From Winslowiella toletana (GTDB lineage: Bacteria; Pseudomonadota; Gammaproteobacteria; Enterobacterales; Enterobacteriaceae): DNA of 64,000 nucleotides. Shown here in pieces: positions 35,240 to 48,443 of this stretch. The DNA is taken from contig NZ_JAGGMQ010000001.1 in the NCBI RefSeq assembly GCF_017875465.1, positions 4,092,001 to 4,156,000 on the forward strand, given 5' to 3'. The notes beneath the pieces are model-generated. The model was not told where the DNA came from. It did no database searches and saw only the letters and a program-made list of their open reading frames with translations. The position numbers were made by a program, and so were the translations under genes. Each line of letters opens with the position of its first letter. Position 1 is the first letter of the stretch.

Positions 35240-35560
35240 ATGGCACACAATAATGATTGGCTTAACTTTGAACATCTTGCAGAAGATAAGCTGCGGGAGG
35301 CGCTCAAGCCGCCTTCTATGTATAAAGTTATCCTCAATAATGACGATTATACGCCTATGGAATTTGTTATTGACGTACTGCAAAAGTTCTTTTCTTATGA
35401 TGTTGAACGTGCAACGCAACTGATGCTTACGGTTCACTATCGCGGTAAGGCTATCTGCGGCGTTTTTACCGCCGAAGTGGCTGAGACGAAAGTCGCTCAT
35501 GTGAACCAGTACGCGAAAGAAAACGAGCATCCGTTGCTATGTACGCTGGAAAAGGCGTGA
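35240..35560 (+). CDS. clpS: ClpA adaptor ClpS
   Basis: A 106-residue adaptor that delivers N-end rule substrates to ClpAP. The core begins [21 protein letters not shown] (residues 27-47), which contains the N-degron pocket NDD and the hydrophobic gate. [17 protein letters not shown] is the ClpA-binding face. The N-terminal 25 residues are the flexible arm. clpA follows after 58 bases in the same operon. aat, which makes Leu/Phe N-degrons, lies 3 kb away. Confidence 0.95.
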   Translation: MAHNNDWLNFEHLAEDKLREALKPPSMYKVILNNDDYTPMEFVIDVLQKFFSYDVERATQLMLTVHYRGKAICGVFTAEVAETKVAHVNQYAKENEHPLLCTLEKA

Positions 35561-35618
35561 TCGGTTTTCCGCTCTATTCGGGAGTGGTCCGTCAGGCCGT
35601 AATTGGGGGAGGTGCCTA

Positions 35619-37895
35619 ATGCTCAATCAAGAACTGGAACTCAGTTTAAATATGGCTTTCGCCAGAGCGCGCGAGCACCGTCATGAGTTTATGACCGTCG
35701 AGCATCTGTTGCTGGCTTTGCTCAGCAACCCGTCGGCCAGAGAGGCATTGGAAGCCTGCACGGTAGATATTGTTGCCCTGCGTCTTGAACTCGAAGCCTT
35801 CATCGAACAGACCACTCCGGTGCTGCCAGCCAGTGAAGAGGAGCGTGACACACAACCCACGCTCAGCTTCCAGCGCGTATTGCAGCGCGCGGTATTCCAT
35901 GTTCAGTCATCGGGACGCAGTGAAGTCTCGGGCGCGAACGTGCTGGTGGCGATTTTCAGCGAACAGGAATCGCAGGCGGCTTATCTGTTGCGTAAGCACG
36001 AAGTGAGTCGTCTGGATGTGGTGAACTTTATCTCCCACGGTACGCGTAAAGATGAGCCGGGCCAGGCGCCAGGTTCAGAAAATCCGGTAAACGAAGAGCA
36101 AGCAGGCGGGGAGGAACGTATGGAAAACTTCACCACCAATCTTAATCAGCTTGCTCGCGTAGGCGGCATCGACCCGCTGATTGGGCGCGATAAAGAGCTG
36201 GAACGTGCTATTCAGGTATTGTGCCGCCGCCGTAAGAATAACCCGCTGCTGGTGGGGGAATCCGGCGTCGGTAAAACCGCGATTGCTGAAGGTCTTGCCT
36301 GGCGTATCGTGCAGGGCGACGTGCCGGAAGTGATCAAAGATTGCACCATCTACTCGCTGGATATCGGTTCACTGCTGGCCGGCACCAAGTATCGCGGCGA
36401 CTTTGAAAAACGCTTTAAAGCGCTGCTGAAGCAGCTGGAGCAGGATACCAGCAGCATTCTGTTTATCGATGAAATCCACACCATTATCGGTGCGGGCGCG
36501 GCTTCAGGTGGCCAGGTGGACGCGGCAAATCTGATCAAACCGCTGCTTTCTTCCGGCAAAATTCGCGTAATGGGTTCCACTACTTATCAGGAATTCAGCA
36601 ACATCTTTGAGAAAGATCGTGCGCTGGCGCGCCGTTTCCAGAAAATCGACATTACCGAGCCGTCAATTGACGAAACGGTGCAGATTATCAACGGCCTGAA
36701 GCCGAAGTACGAAGCGCATCACGATGTGCGTTATACCGCAAAAGCGGTGCGTGCGGCGGTGGAGCTGGCGGTGAAATATATTAATGACCGTCATCTGCCG
36801 GATAAAGCGATTGATGTTATCGATGAAGCAGGCGCGCGCAGCCGACTGATGCCAGTCAGCAAGCGTAAGAAAACCGTCAACGTGTCGGATATCGAGACTG
36901 TGGTGGCGCGTATTGCGCGTATTCCTGAGAAGAGTGTTTCAGCTACCGACCGTGATACGCTGAAAACCCTTGGCGACCGTCTGAAAATGCTGGTATTCGG
37001 TCAGGACAACGCCATCGAAGCCTTAACCGAAGCGATTAAAATGAGTCGCGCCGGTCTGGGTCAGGATCGCAAACCTGTTGGTTCGTTCCTGTTTGCTGGT
37101 CCAACCGGTGTCGGTAAAACCGAAGTCACCGTGCAGCTGGCCAAAGCACTGGGTATCGAACTGCTGCGTTTCGATATGTCCGAGTATATGGAGCGTCACA
37201 CCGTGAGCCGTTTAATCGGTGCGCCTCCAGGCTATGTTGGCTTCGATCAGGGCGGTCTGTTAACCGATGCGGTTATTAAACATCCGCACGCAGTGCTGCT
37301 GCTGGATGAGATTGAGAAAGCGCATCCGGACGTGTTTAACCTGCTGTTGCAGGTGATGGATAACGGCATGCTGACCGATAACAACGGCCGTAAAGCGGAC
37401 TTCCGCAATGTGATCGTGGTGATGACGACCAACGCCGGGGTGCGTGAAACCGAGCGTAAATCTATCGGCCTGATCCATCAGGATAACAGCACCGATGCGA
37501 TGGAAGAGATCAAGAAAATGTTCTCGCCGGAATTCCGCAACCGTCTCGACAATATTATCTGGTTCAAACATCTGTCGGCAGAGGTTATTCATCAGGTAGT
37601 CGACAAGTTTATTGTTGAGCTGCAGGCGCAGCTGGATCCGAAAGGCGTGTCGCTGGAAGTCAGTGACGATGCACGCGCATGGCTGGCGGAGAAAGGCTAC
37701 GACAAAGCCATGGGCGCGCGTCCGATGGCGCGTACCGTGCAGGAGAGCCTGAAGAAACCACTGGCTAACGAGCTGCTGTTTGGTTCGCTGGTGGATGGTG
37801 GCTCAGTGTCTGTCGCGCTGGATAAAGAGAATAACCAGCTCACTTATGAGTTTGTCAGCGCCGAGAAGCGTAAGACGGAAGGGGCGGCGCATTAA
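35619..37895 (+). CDS. clpA: ATP-dependent Clp protease ATPase ClpA
   Basis: A 758-residue unfoldase of ClpAP, the length of the E. coli protein. The N-domain (1-145) is the ClpS docking site. AAA1 has Walker [10 protein letters not shown] and Walker [12 protein letters not shown]2 has Walker [10 protein letters not shown] and Walker [11 protein letters not shown]. The IGL tripeptide (SIGLIHQD) docks on ClpP. It ends before a strong bidirectional terminator. Confidence 0.96.
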   Translation: MLNQELELSLNMAFARAREHRHEFMTVEHLLLALLSNPSAREALEACTVDIVALRLELEAFIEQTTPVLPASEEERDTQPTLSFQRVLQRAVFHVQSSGRSEVSGANVLVAIFSEQESQAAYLLRKHEVSRLDVVNFISHGTRKDEPGQAPGSENPVNEEQAGGEERMENFTTNLNQLARVGGIDPLIGRDKELERAIQVLCRRRKNNPLLVGESGVGKTAIAEGLAWRIVQGDVPEVIKDCTIYSLDIGSLLAGTKYRGDFEKRFKALLKQLEQDTSSILFIDEIHTIIGAGAASGGQVDAANLIKPLLSSGKIRVMGSTTYQEFSNIFEKDRALARRFQKIDITEPSIDETVQIINGLKPKYEAHHDVRYTAKAVRAAVELAVKYINDRHLPDKAIDVIDEAGARSRLMPVSKRKKTVNVSDIETVVARIARIPEKSVSATDRDTLKTLGDRLKMLVFGQDNAIEALTEAIKMSRAGLGQDRKPVGSFLFAGPTGVGKTEVTVQLAKALGIELLRFDMSEYMERHTVSRLIGAPPGYVGFDQGGLLTDAVIKHPHAVLLLDEIEKAHPDVFNLLLQVMDNGMLTDNNGRKADFRNVIVVMTTNAGVRETERKSIGLIHQDNSTDAMEEIKKMFSPEFRNRLDNIIWFKHLSAEVIHQVVDKFIVELQAQLDPKGVSLEVSDDARAWLAEKGYDKAMGARPMARTVQESLKKPLANELLFGSLVDGGSVSVALDKENNQLTYEFVSAEKRKTEGAAH

Positions 37896-37937
37896 TTAGC
37901 CGGGGCGGCGTTTTCGTCGCCTGTACCGCCCAAACAA

Positions 37938-37973
37938 TAAAGGCCGGATAATTAAATTATCCGGCCTTTTTTT
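37938..37973. terminator. Bidirectional terminator clpA/infA
   Basis: Stem GGCCGGATAA / TTATCCGGCC with a TTAAA loop, followed by TTTTTTT on the plus strand and by a short T tract on the minus strand. It lies between clpA and infA. No tRNA gene is present in this 121-base gap. Confidence 0.9.
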
Positions 37974-38016
37974 ATGCGTGTCGCTGGCTTAACGCGGCAA
38001 CACGGGGTGGGGCAAA

Positions 38017-38593
<577 letters not shown>

Positions 38594-39286
38594 TTAAAAA
38601 AGCCGCTGACCCTGCCAGCACTGCTCGCTAACCGGCTGTTGCGACAGCGTATGCAGCCACGCCAGCCATGAAATGCGCGGGACCTCTTCGGCGCCCAACG
38701 AGGCGGTATGGGGATTTAACACCTGACAGTCGATCAGCTTGCCGCCATGCTGATGAAAGTGCTGACTGAAGACCAGCAGCGCGGTTTTGGAGGCATTTTC
38801 GCTGCGGCTGAACATTGACTCACCGCAGAATATCTGGCCCAGCGCCATACCGTACATGCCGCCAACCAGTTCATCTTCGCGCCACACTTCAACCGACTGC
38901 GCATGACCCATCTCAAACAGCTTCAGCCAGGCACGTTTTACTTCCGGCGTAATCCAGGTGCCTTCCTCGCGTTCGCTGGCGCAGCCTTCAATCACCGCAT
39001 AAAACGCCTGATTCAGCGTAACGCGATAGGGTGAGTGGCGATGAAAACGTTTCATACTGCGGCTGAGGTGAAACTGCTCCGGCAGTAATACTGCACGTGG
39101 ATCCGGCGACCACCAGAGAATCGGATCGCCCGGCGAAAACCACGGAAAGATGCCGCGATGATACGCGTTGAGCAGGCGCGCAGGGCTGAGATCGCCGCCC
39201 ATCGCCAGCAGGCCATTCGGCTCGCGCAGCGCCATTTCCGGCGGCGGGAAATTCAGTGATTCGCGTGAGAGTTGGATCAGTCTCAT
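38594..39286 (-). CDS. aat: Leucyl/phenylalanyl-tRNA-protein transferase Aat
   Basis: A 230-residue GNAT-fold enzyme that adds Leu or Phe to N-terminal Arg or Lys, creating N-degrons for ClpS-ClpAP. Family segments are [51 protein letters not shown] and [20 protein letters not shown]. Start [10 protein letters not shown] at 39286 is the family start; the ATG at 39304 adds six residues. It lies 36 bases after cydC in the same direction, as in E. coli. Confidence 0.95.
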   Translation of the reverse strand: MRLIQLSRESLNFPPPEMALREPNGLLAMGGDLSPARLLNAYHRGIFPWFSPGDPILWWSPDPRAVLLPEQFHLSRSMKRFHRHSPYRVTLNQAFYAVIEGCASEREEGTWITPEVKRAWLKLFEMGHAQSVEVWREDELVGGMYGMALGQIFCGESMFSRSENASKTALLVFSQHFHQHGGKLIDCQVLNPHTASLGAEEVPRISWLAWLHTLSQQPVSEQCWQGQRLF

Positions 39287-39322
39287 GGTCTGTTGGATTC
39301 TCACTGGGCTACAAAGCTAAGA

Positions 39323-41053
39323 CTATAGCGCAAAGCGTTGCTGAAAATGCCAGTATCGACCGCGTTTTGAGATTAATTCGGGATGATTTCCCTGCTCAAT
39401 CATCTGCCCCTGATCCATCACACAGATGCGGTCGAGCTGTTCCAGTCCCTGCAGGCGATGGGTCACCATAATCATGGTTTTGTCGCGGCTCACCTGCCAC
39501 AACAGTGCGAGGATCTGACGTTCGGTTTCCGCATCCAGCCCTTCGGTCGGTTCATCCAGTAACAGCAGATCGCCATCGTGCAGCAGCGCGCGGGCAATAC
39601 CGAGACGGCGCAATTCACCACCCGACAGCTGGCGGCCTCCTTCACCCAGCCAGGCATTCAGCCCTTCTTCATGCTCCAGCAGTTTGCCGAGTCCAACCTG
39701 CAATAATACCGCGCGCAACGCGTCATCATCGCGCTGCGGCGAGGCCAGCAGCAGATTATCACGCAGCGTCTGGCTGAACAGATGCACACGTTGACTGACC
39801 ACGCTGGTAGTGGCGCGCAGCGAGGCTTCATCCCAGTCGTTCAGTGCGCGGCCATTCAGCTGAATAGCGCCGCTCTGGGGATCCCAGGCGCGGGTCAGTA
39901 ACTGTAGCAGCGTCGATTTACCGCAACCGGTGCGCCCCAGCAGGGCAATTTTTTCGCCGCGCTTCACCGTCAGTGACAGCGCATTGATCGCCGGACGACT
40001 GCTCTGCGGATAACTGAAACTGACATCGCGCAGTTCGAGGGCGGCGCCTGCGCCAGCCTCGATCGGCTGGGTATTAAACTGAACCGCAGCAGGCTGTTCG
40101 ATAATCTGATTAACGCGCAGCGCCGAAGCGACAACCTGGCCCAGATGCTGAAAAGCACCAGCAACCGGTGCCAGTGCTTCGAAAGCGGCGAGGGCGCAGA
40201 AGACAAACAGTGCGATCAGCGCGCCGGGCTGGGCCATCTCACCGACGCCTGCGGCGCTCAGCCACAGCAGCAGGGTGACGGTAGCACCGCTGATCAGCAG
40301 CATCAGTGCCTGTGACAGCCCGCTCAGGCTCGCCTGACGACGTTGCGCCTGCTGCCATTGTTGTTCGGTATGATCCAGTCGCGCGCGGAACGCCGCAGCG
40401 GCGCCATAAATTTTCAGCTCGGCGCTACCCTGCAGCCAGCTGGTCAGCTGCTGACGGTAGTCGCCGCGTAACCGGGTAATCGCTTCGCCGGCCGGACGAC
40501 CGGCGCGATAGAACAGCGGCGGCAACAGCAGCAGTGTCAACAGCATAATCAGCCCGAGGGTCAGGGCAAGCTGCATATCGACAAAACTCAGAGCAAAGGT
40601 CACCACCAGGATCACCATCAGAGCGCCGACCAGCGGGGAAATCACCCGCAGGTAGAGATGATCAAGCGTGTCGACATCGGCTACCAGGCGGTTAAGCAAT
40701 TCACCCTGACGAAAACGGGCGATACCGGCAGGTGAGAGCGGCAGCAGCTTACTGAAGGTAAATACCCGCAGATGTTGCAGCACGCGGAAAGTACCGTCGT
40801 GACTCACCAGGCGCTCAAAGTAGCGCGCAGCGGTGCGTGAGATGGCTGCACCACGGACACCGGCGGCGGGCAGCATATAGTTAAAACTGTACAGACCCGC
40901 AAAGCCCGCCAGCGACGAGGCGGCTAAAAACCAGCCGGACAGAGTCAGCAGGCCAATGCTGGCCAGCAGCGTAATAATTGCCAGGATTACACCCAGCGTC
41001 AGCAGCAGAAAATGACGGCGGTAAAGTTTCAGAAACGGCAGAAGTGCTCTCAT
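39323..41053 (-). CDS. cydC: CydDC exporter subunit CydC
   Basis: A 576-residue ABC half-transporter with six membrane spans (1-320) and a C-terminal ATPase (about 340-576): Walker A LGRTGCGKST, signature LSGGELRRLGIARALL, Walker B LLLLDEPTEGLD. With CydD it exports cysteine and glutathione to the periplasm and is needed to assemble cytochrome bd and c-type cytochromes. Its ATG overlaps the cydD stop by one base (TAATG). Confidence 0.94.
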   Translation of the reverse strand: MRALLPFLKLYRRHFLLLTLGVILAIITLLASIGLLTLSGWFLAASSLAGFAGLYSFNYMLPAAGVRGAAISRTAARYFERLVSHDGTFRVLQHLRVFTFSKLLPLSPAGIARFRQGELLNRLVADVDTLDHLYLRVISPLVGALMVILVVTFALSFVDMQLALTLGLIMLLTLLLLPPLFYRAGRPAGEAITRLRGDYRQQLTSWLQGSAELKIYGAAAAFRARLDHTEQQWQQAQRRQASLSGLSQALMLLISGATVTLLLWLSAAGVGEMAQPGALIALFVFCALAAFEALAPVAGAFQHLGQVVASALRVNQIIEQPAAVQFNTQPIEAGAGAALELRDVSFSYPQSSRPAINALSLTVKRGEKIALLGRTGCGKSTLLQLLTRAWDPQSGAIQLNGRALNDWDEASLRATTSVVSQRVHLFSQTLRDNLLLASPQRDDDALRAVLLQVGLGKLLEHEEGLNAWLGEGGRQLSGGELRRLGIARALLHDGDLLLLDEPTEGLDAETERQILALLWQVSRDKTMIMVTHRLQGLEQLDRICVMDQGQMIEQGNHPELISKRGRYWHFQQRFAL

Positions 41054-42822
41054 TATGCAATCTCTCCCTGGCGCTGCGCTAACAGCCCGGCAAAAGGACC
41101 TGCCTGCGACAGCAGTTCGGCATGACTGCCTTGCTGGATCAGCTGACCATCGCGCATCACCCAGATTTCATCCCACTGCGCCAGCTGGTTTAACTGGTGA
41201 GTGACCAGCAACGTGGTTTGCTGACGCGAAGCCTGTTCCAGCGCGCGCATCACATGCTGTTCGCTGTCACTGTCAAGGCTGGCCGCCGGTTCATCCAGCA
41301 GCAGCAGTCTGGACGGTTTCAGCAGCGCGCGCGCCACCGCAATACGCTGCGCCTGGCCGACCGACAGACGTGCGGCCTGGTCGCCCAGCTCGGTGTCCAG
41401 TCCCTGCGGCAGTCGGGCTAAAAACTCATTTACCCCCGCCCGTTGCAGGACATCATTCAGTTGCGATTCCCCGGCATGGCTATCTGACAGCAGATTCTCA
41501 CGAATCGTGTTAGCCGGTAGCTGCGGATGCTGCCCGACCCACGCCAGCTGCTGTTGCCAGCTTTCGGCTTGCAGCTCGCGCATTTCAATACCATTTACCG
41601 TCAGCGACCCCTGGTAAGGCAGAAAACCGGAGAGCAGATTCAGTAACGAGCTTTTACCGGCACCGCTCTGTCCTACCAGCGCCACCCGCTGTCCCGGTTG
41701 CAGAGTAAACGACAGCGGCCCGGCCAGTACCGTGCCGTCAGGCGCAGTAATCACCAGCTTATCGGCTACCAGCGTCAGCGGCGCATTGCTGTCCAGCAGG
41801 CGATCGCCCTGCGCGTGGGTGAATTCATCGCTGTGGCTGAGAAAGGTATGCAGCGCATCGGCCGCGCCAACCGCCTGCGCTTTGGCATGGTAGAAAGCGC
41901 CGAGGTCGCGTAGCGGCTGGAAGAACTCCGGCGCCAGAATCAGCACCAGAAAACCGGCGAACAGGGTCACGCCTGCACCGTAATGGCCAAAATTCAGTTC
42001 GCCTAAATAGGAGAAACCGAAGTAAACCGCCACGATGGCAATCGACAGCGAGGCAAAGAACTCCAGCACTGCTGAGGAGAGAAACGCCATGCGCAGTACT
42101 TCCATGGTGCGACGACGAAAACTCTCCGAGGCGACGCGGATATTTTCGGTTTCCGCGCTGGCGCGATGGAACAGGCGCAAAGTTTCCATCCCACGCAGAC
42201 GGTCAAGGAAATGGCCGCTCAGACGCGAAAGGGCAAGAAAGTTACGGCGGTTGGCATCGGCGGCGCCCATACCGACCAGCGCCATAAACAGCGGGATCAG
42301 CGGCGCAGTGGCCAGCAGGATCACGCCCGCCGCCCAGTTAATCGGGAAAATGGCGATCAGAATAAAACAGGGGATCAGCACCGCCAGCGACATCTGCGGC
42401 AGATAGCGTGCATAGTAATCCTGCATATCCTCAATCTGTTCCAGCAGCAGGGTGGCCCAGCTGCCTGCGGGTTTACCCTGAATCCACGCCGGACCCAGTG
42501 CATCAAGGCGGTCCAGTACTGTTTTACGCAGCGTATGGCGAATCGCCTGGCCGCAATAAAAACCGACGCGTTCACGCAGCCAGCTAATCAGCGCGCGGGC
42601 GACAAAACAGCCCAGCAGCAGCAGAAAATCGGCGATCAGCGCGTTGCGCGGCAGTTGCAGGGCAATCAGATCATGTAGCAGCGAAGCCAGCAGCCAGGCT
42701 TGCGCAATAATCAGCAGGGCGCTGGCGAGACCGAGCAGAAAAGAGAGACGTAACCAACGGCGCGCATGCACGCTCTGTTGCTTCAGCCATTGGGTAAGTT
42801 GTTGTTGACGTGTCTTGTTCAT
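41053..42822 (-). CDS. cydD: CydDC exporter subunit CydD
   Basis: A 589-residue ABC half-transporter, partner of CydC. It has an N-terminal membrane domain (about 20-330) and an ATPase domain with Walker A VGQSGAGKSS, signature LSVGQAQRIAVARALL and Walker B LLLLDEPAASLD. The signature second residue is Val rather than Gly, giving LSVGQ. It is the first gene of cydDC, 156 bases after trxB, whose terminator lies in that gap. Confidence 0.94.
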   Translation of the reverse strand: MNKTRQQQLTQWLKQQSVHARRWLRLSFLLGLASALLIIAQAWLLASLLHDLIALQLPRNALIADFLLLLGCFVARALISWLRERVGFYCGQAIRHTLRKTVLDRLDALGPAWIQGKPAGSWATLLLEQIEDMQDYYARYLPQMSLAVLIPCFILIAIFPINWAAGVILLATAPLIPLFMALVGMGAADANRRNFLALSRLSGHFLDRLRGMETLRLFHRASAETENIRVASESFRRRTMEVLRMAFLSSAVLEFFASLSIAIVAVYFGFSYLGELNFGHYGAGVTLFAGFLVLILAPEFFQPLRDLGAFYHAKAQAVGAADALHTFLSHSDEFTHAQGDRLLDSNAPLTLVADKLVITAPDGTVLAGPLSFTLQPGQRVALVGQSGAGKSSLLNLLSGFLPYQGSLTVNGIEMRELQAESWQQQLAWVGQHPQLPANTIRENLLSDSHAGESQLNDVLQRAGVNEFLARLPQGLDTELGDQAARLSVGQAQRIAVARALLKPSRLLLLDEPAASLDSDSEQHVMRALEQASRQQTTLLVTHQLNQLAQWDEIWVMRDGQLIQQGSHAELLSQAGPFAGLLAQRQGEIA

Positions 42823-42920
42823 CAGTTGCCGTTCTTGCAGAAAAACGAAACTGGCAGCCGTCTGGCAGCGCCATATGGATGACCCAACGAGAAGTCGCTG
42901 GCAATGTTACATGGCAGAGG

Positions 42921-42950
42921 CAAAAAAGGCGACTGATGAGCAGTCGCCTT
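42921..42950 (-). terminator. trxB terminator
   Basis: Perfect 10-base stem AAGGCGACTG / CAGTCGCCTT, with a run of six T after it on the minus strand. Confidence 0.85.
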
Positions 42951-42978
42951 AAGAAGATTCGATCAGCTTTTTAACAAC

Positions 42979-44458
<1,480 letters not shown>

Positions 44459-44953
44459 ATGGTAGACAATAAAAAACGCCCCGGTAAAGATCTCGACAGA
44501 ATTGACCGTAATATCCTGAATGAGCTGCAGAAGGATGGACGTATTTCTAACGTCGAGCTTTCCAAACGGGTTGGCTTATCACCAACGCCGTGTCTTGAGC
44601 GCGTTCGTCGTCTGGAACGTCAGGGTTTTATTCTTGGCTATACTGCGCAGCTGAATCCGCATTATCTTGATGCCTCACTGCTGGTTTTCGTTGAGATTAC
44701 TCTGAATCGTGGCGCGCCCGATGTGTTTGAGCAATTTAACGCCGCAGTACAAAAACTTGAGGAAACTCAAGAGTGTCACCTCGTTTCCGGCGATTTCGAC
44801 TATCTGTTGAAAACGCGCGTGCCGGACATGTCAGCCTATCGCAAACTGCTGGGTGAAACCTTGCTGCGACTGCCTGGTGTGAACGATACGCGTACCTATG
44901 TGGTCATGGAAGAAGTGAAACAAAGTAACCGCTTAGTGATTAAAACGCGGTAA
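44459..44953 (+). CDS. lrp: Leucine-responsive regulatory protein Lrp
   Basis: A 164-residue global transcription regulator that senses leucine and nutrient state. The N-terminal helix-turn-helix spans about residues 15-60 (LNELQKDGRISNVELSKRVG, LSPTPCLERVRRLE). The C-terminal RAM effector domain begins near residue 70. The length and sequence are essentially those of E. coli Lrp. ATG 44459 was chosen because VDNKKRPGKDLDRIDRN is the invariant start. A hairpin terminator and a LexA box lie between it and ftsK. Confidence 0.97.
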   Translation: MVDNKKRPGKDLDRIDRNILNELQKDGRISNVELSKRVGLSPTPCLERVRRLERQGFILGYTAQLNPHYLDASLLVFVEITLNRGAPDVFEQFNAAVQKLEETQECHLVSGDFDYLLKTRVPDMSAYRKLLGETLLRLPGVNDTRTYVVMEEVKQSNRLVIKTR

Positions 44954-44991
44954 CACAGGGCAGGTGCAAAACCTGATAGATTTCGGTACAC

Positions 44992-45011
44992 TCCTGTGAA
45001 TTCATACAGGT
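44992..45011. promoter_or_regulatory. LexA box upstream of ftsK
   Basis: CTG-N10-CAG (core CTGTGAATTCATACAG at 44994-45009), palindromic within the spacer. It is very like the dinH/ftsK SOS box of E. coli and lies 62 bases before the ftsK start. Confidence 0.75.
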
Positions 45012-45012
45012 T

Positions 45013-45051
45013 CAGCGTCGGGCTTGCCCGGCGCTGTTGCCTTCTTATTTT
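45013..45051 (+). terminator. lrp terminator
   Basis: 11-base stem CAGCGTCGGGC / GCCCGGCGCTG (one G-T pair, very tight loop), then TTGCCTTCTTATTTT. It lies between the LexA box and ftsK, so part of ftsK transcription may have to pass it. Confidence 0.55.
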
Positions 45052-45072
45052 ACAGGCACCTGGAGAGTACTC

Positions 45073-48000
45073 TTGAGCCAGGAATATACAGAAGATAAAG
45101 AAGTTTCCCTGCAGCCGCTGAGTAGTGGACGTCGTCTGCTCGAAGCGCTGTTGATCATTGTTGCTCTTTTCGCCGTCTATTTGATGGTGGCTTTGTTGAG
45201 CTTCAATCCTTCCGATCCCAGCTGGTCACAGACCGCCTGGCACGAGCCGATTCACAATCTCGGCGGCGGTGTCGGTGCGTGGCTGGCCGACACACTGCTG
45301 TTCATTTTTGGCGTGATGGCGTACGCCATTCCTCCGGTGATCCTCGGTTTGTGCTGGATTACTTTCCGTCAGCGCGATCATCAGGATTATATCGACTACT
45401 TTGCGGTCGCTTTGCGCCTGATCGGGGTGCTGGCGCTGATTATTACCACCTGCGGTCTGGCGGCGATTAACGCTGATGATATCTGGTACTTTGCTTCTGG
45501 CGGCGTTATTGGCAGCCTGGTGAGCAACGCCATGGCGCCATATTTTAATGGCGCAGGCGGCACATTAACCCTGTTATGCATCTGGGCTGCGGGCTTAACG
45601 CTATATACCGGCTGGTCATGGTTAACTATCGCTGAGAAGATCGGCGGTGCGGTAATGGGCGTGCTGACGTTTGCCAGCAACCGTTCGCGTCATGAAGATC
45701 AGTGGCGTGAAGAGGATGATGAGCAACATGACGCTGCGCCAGTGAAAGTGCTGTCCCGTGAGAGCGATGAAGATGATGTTCTGCTGGCTGCGCCGAATCA
45801 CCTTAATGATGAACTGGCGGACGATGACGAAGAGCAGGATCCATTGTTAGCGAAAGCTGCGGCGGCAACCACCGCAGCGCTGGCGGCATCGGCGGTTGCT
45901 GCGGAACGTAGTGCAGCGGCTGTGACTTCTCCGGCAACGACGCCGGCTGCGGTCAGCCCGGCAGCAACGCCAGCGCCTCAGCCTGAAGCACCACCGGTAT
46001 ACCGTTTTGAGATGCCGGAAGAGACCCCGACGCCATCGCAGCCGGTGCAGCCGGATGCGGATGAGGGGCCGCGTATGGGCAACTGGCGCGAGACGCCGTC
46101 ATCAGCCTCTTCGCCATTTGATTTCTCCACGCCGCAACATGATCCGGGCGCTATTCCGGTCAATGCGCCGCAGGGTAGCGGCTTTAGCGATGCGGCCAAA
46201 AACGCCGCTGTCGCCGCCGCCACGCCATTTATGCCGGGCTTTAGCGCCACCAGCGGTGATTCCAATCCGCAGGTGAAGCAGGGAATAGGTCCGGAACTGC
46301 CACGTCCAAACCCGGTTAAATTACCGACGCGGCGTGAACTGGCCTCTTACGGTATTAAGCTGCCATCGCAACGGATGGCGGAAGAGAAAGCAAAAGAGGA
46401 AGATCTGCAACTGACACCGCCATCTTCAGCCGCTGAATTTGAGCAGGTTGATGAAGATGAACAGGCGCAGATGCAGGAATCACAGCTCCGCGAAGCCTTT
46501 ATGACGCAGCAGCAACAGCGTTATGGCGAGGAGTTTGCAGCGGAACCCGAGGATGAGGAAGCGTTGCAACAGGCGATGCTGGCGCGTCAGTTTGCCGAGC
46601 AACAGCAGCAGCGCTATGAGCCGGAAGCAGAGCAAAGGTCCACGTTTACGCTGGATACTTCTAATGCCTTCGACTTCTCACCGATGGATGATCTGGTCGA
46701 TGATGGCCCGTCTGAGCCGCTGTTTACGCTTGATGCCAGCCATCAGGCGGAAGCCGCGCCATCTCAGGCGACGCCACCACAACCCGCTGCCCAGCCAGCG
46801 TGGCAGCAGCCTGCGCCGCAACAGCCGCCGGTTCAGCCAGTCGCCGCAGTGGCAAGGCCGCAACCACCGGCAGCCGACAGCCTGATTCACCCGTTCCTGA
46901 TGCGTCACGAGCAGCCGATGCACAAACCGCTGACGCCATTGCCAACGCTCGATCTGCTGACTTCACCGCCAGCAGAGGAGGAACCGGTCGATATGTTTGC
47001 TCTTGAGCAGACTGCCCGTCTGGTTGAAGCCCGTCTGGCGGATTACCGGGTGAAAGCGGAGGTGGTGGGTATCTCACCGGGTCCGGTGATTACCCGCTAC
47101 GAGCTGGATCTGGCGCCGGGGGTAAAAGCGGCGCGTATCTCTAACCTGTCGCGCGATCTTGCGCGTTCATTGTCAGCGGTAGCGGTACGTGTGGTGGAAG
47201 TGATTCCGGGTAAACCTTATGTCGGTCTGGAACTGCCAAACAAGCATCGTCAGACCGTTTATCTGCGTGAAGTGCTGGATTGCGCCAAGTTCCGTGACAA
47301 TCCATCACCGCTTTCGATCGTGCTGGGTAAAGATATTGCCGGTCAGCCGGTAGTGGCCGATCTCGGTAAGATGCCGCATCTGCTGGTGGCCGGTACCACG
47401 GGTTCCGGTAAATCGGTTGGCGTTAATGCCATGATTATTAGCATGCTGTATAAAGCCACGCCGGAAGAAGTGCGCTTTATTATGATCGACCCGAAAATGC
47501 TTGAGCTGTCAGTATACGAAGGTATCCCGCATCTGCTGACCGAAGTGGTAACCGATATGAAAGATGCGGCCAATGCGCTGCGCTGGAGTGTGGGTGAAAT
47601 GGAGCGTCGTTATAAGCTGATGTCAGCGCTTGGCGTGCGTAACCTCGCCGGCTATAACGAGAAAATTGAGCAAGCCGCGGCAATGGGACGCCCGATTCCC
47701 GATCCGTTCTGGAAGCCGGGCGACAGCATGGAAACCACGCCACCGGTGCTGGAAAAACTGCCTTATATCGTGGTGATGGTTGATGAGTTCGCCGATCTGA
47801 TGATGGCGGTGGGTAAAAAAGTCGAAGAGCTGATTGCGCGTCTGGCGCAAAAAGCGCGTGCGGCGGGTATTCATCTGGTGCTGGCTACCCAGCGTCCATC
47901 GGTGGATGTGATTACCGGTCTGATTAAGGCCAATATCCCGACGCGTATCGCCTTTACCGTATCGAGTAAAATCGACTCGCGTACCATCCTCGATCAGGCC

Positions 48001-48414
48001 GGTGCGGAATCGCTGCTGGGCATGGGTGACATGTTGTATATGGCGCCAAACTCCTCAGTGCCGATCCGTGTGCATGGCGCCTTTGTACGTGATGAAGAGG
48101 TGCATGCGGTGGTGCAGGACTGGAAAGCGCGTGGTCGTCCACAATATATCGACAGCATCACTGCCGGTGAAGAGAGCGAAGGCGGTGGTCTGGGGCTGGA
48201 TGGCGATGAGGAACTGGATCCGCTGTTTGATCAGGCGGTGGCGTTTATCGTCGACAAGCGTCGTGCATCGATTTCTGGTGTGCAGCGTCAGTTCCGTATT
48301 GGCTACAACCGCGCGGCGCGTATTATTGAACAGATGGAAGCGCAGGGCATTGTCTCTTCGCCTGGTCATAACGGAAACCGCGAAGTGCTGGCGCCGCCAT
48401 CACATGAGATGTAA
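45073..48414 (+). CDS. ftsK: DNA translocase FtsK
   Basis: A 1113-residue septal DNA pump needed for cell division and chromosome dimer resolution. The N-terminal membrane domain has four spans (about 20-180). A low-complexity Ala/Pro/Gln linker covers about 200-620, shorter than in the 1329-residue E. coli protein. The motor domain follows, with Walker A GTTGSGKS near residue 776 and Walker [12 protein letters not shown]. The C-terminal winged-helix gamma domain (about 1045-1113) reads KOPS and activates XerD. TTG 45073 is the start, matching the [12 protein letters not shown] beginning and the TTG used in E. coli. Confidence 0.95.
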   Translation: MSQEYTEDKEVSLQPLSSGRRLLEALLIIVALFAVYLMVALLSFNPSDPSWSQTAWHEPIHNLGGGVGAWLADTLLFIFGVMAYAIPPVILGLCWITFRQRDHQDYIDYFAVALRLIGVLALIITTCGLAAINADDIWYFASGGVIGSLVSNAMAPYFNGAGGTLTLLCIWAAGLTLYTGWSWLTIAEKIGGAVMGVLTFASNRSRHEDQWREEDDEQHDAAPVKVLSRESDEDDVLLAAPNHLNDELADDDEEQDPLLAKAAAATTAALAASAVAAERSAAAVTSPATTPAAVSPAATPAPQPEAPPVYRFEMPEETPTPSQPVQPDADEGPRMGNWRETPSSASSPFDFSTPQHDPGAIPVNAPQGSGFSDAAKNAAVAAATPFMPGFSATSGDSNPQVKQGIGPELPRPNPVKLPTRRELASYGIKLPSQRMAEEKAKEEDLQLTPPSSAAEFEQVDEDEQAQMQESQLREAFMTQQQQRYGEEFAAEPEDEEALQQAMLARQFAEQQQQRYEPEAEQRSTFTLDTSNAFDFSPMDDLVDDGPSEPLFTLDASHQAEAAPSQATPPQPAAQPAWQQPAPQQPPVQPVAAVARPQPPAADSLIHPFLMRHEQPMHKPLTPLPTLDLLTSPPAEEEPVDMFALEQTARLVEARLADYRVKAEVVGISPGPVITRYELDLAPGVKAARISNLSRDLARSLSAVAVRVVEVIPGKPYVGLELPNKHRQTVYLREVLDCAKFRDNPSPLSIVLGKDIAGQPVVADLGKMPHLLVAGTTGSGKSVGVNAMIISMLYKATPEEVRFIMIDPKMLELSVYEGIPHLLTEVVTDMKDAANALRWSVGEMERRYKLMSALGVRNLAGYNEKIEQAAAMGRPIPDPFWKPGDSMETTPPVLEKLPYIVVMVDEFADLMMAVGKKVEELIARLAQKARAAGIHLVLATQRPSVDVITGLIKANIPTRIAFTVSSKIDSRTILDQAGAESLLGMGDMLYMAPNSSVPIRVHGAFVRDEEVHAVVQDWKARGRPQYIDSITAGEESEGGGLGLDGDEELDPLFDQAVAFIVDKRRASISGVQRQFRIGYNRAARIIEQMEAQGIVSSPGHNGNREVLAPPSHEM

Positions 48415-48443
48415 TAAACCGCCGGTTTTGTTGTCCTAATCCC

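Noticed and set aside
35172..35423. 83-codon ORF overlapping clpS
   Set aside because: It is a frame-shifted shadow of clpS; the clpS frame is conserved throughout.
46500..46860. Repeat array in ftsK (CAG/CAA-rich)
   Set aside because: It is the expected Gln/Ala/Pro-rich linker in frame, not a CRISPR or independent repeat.
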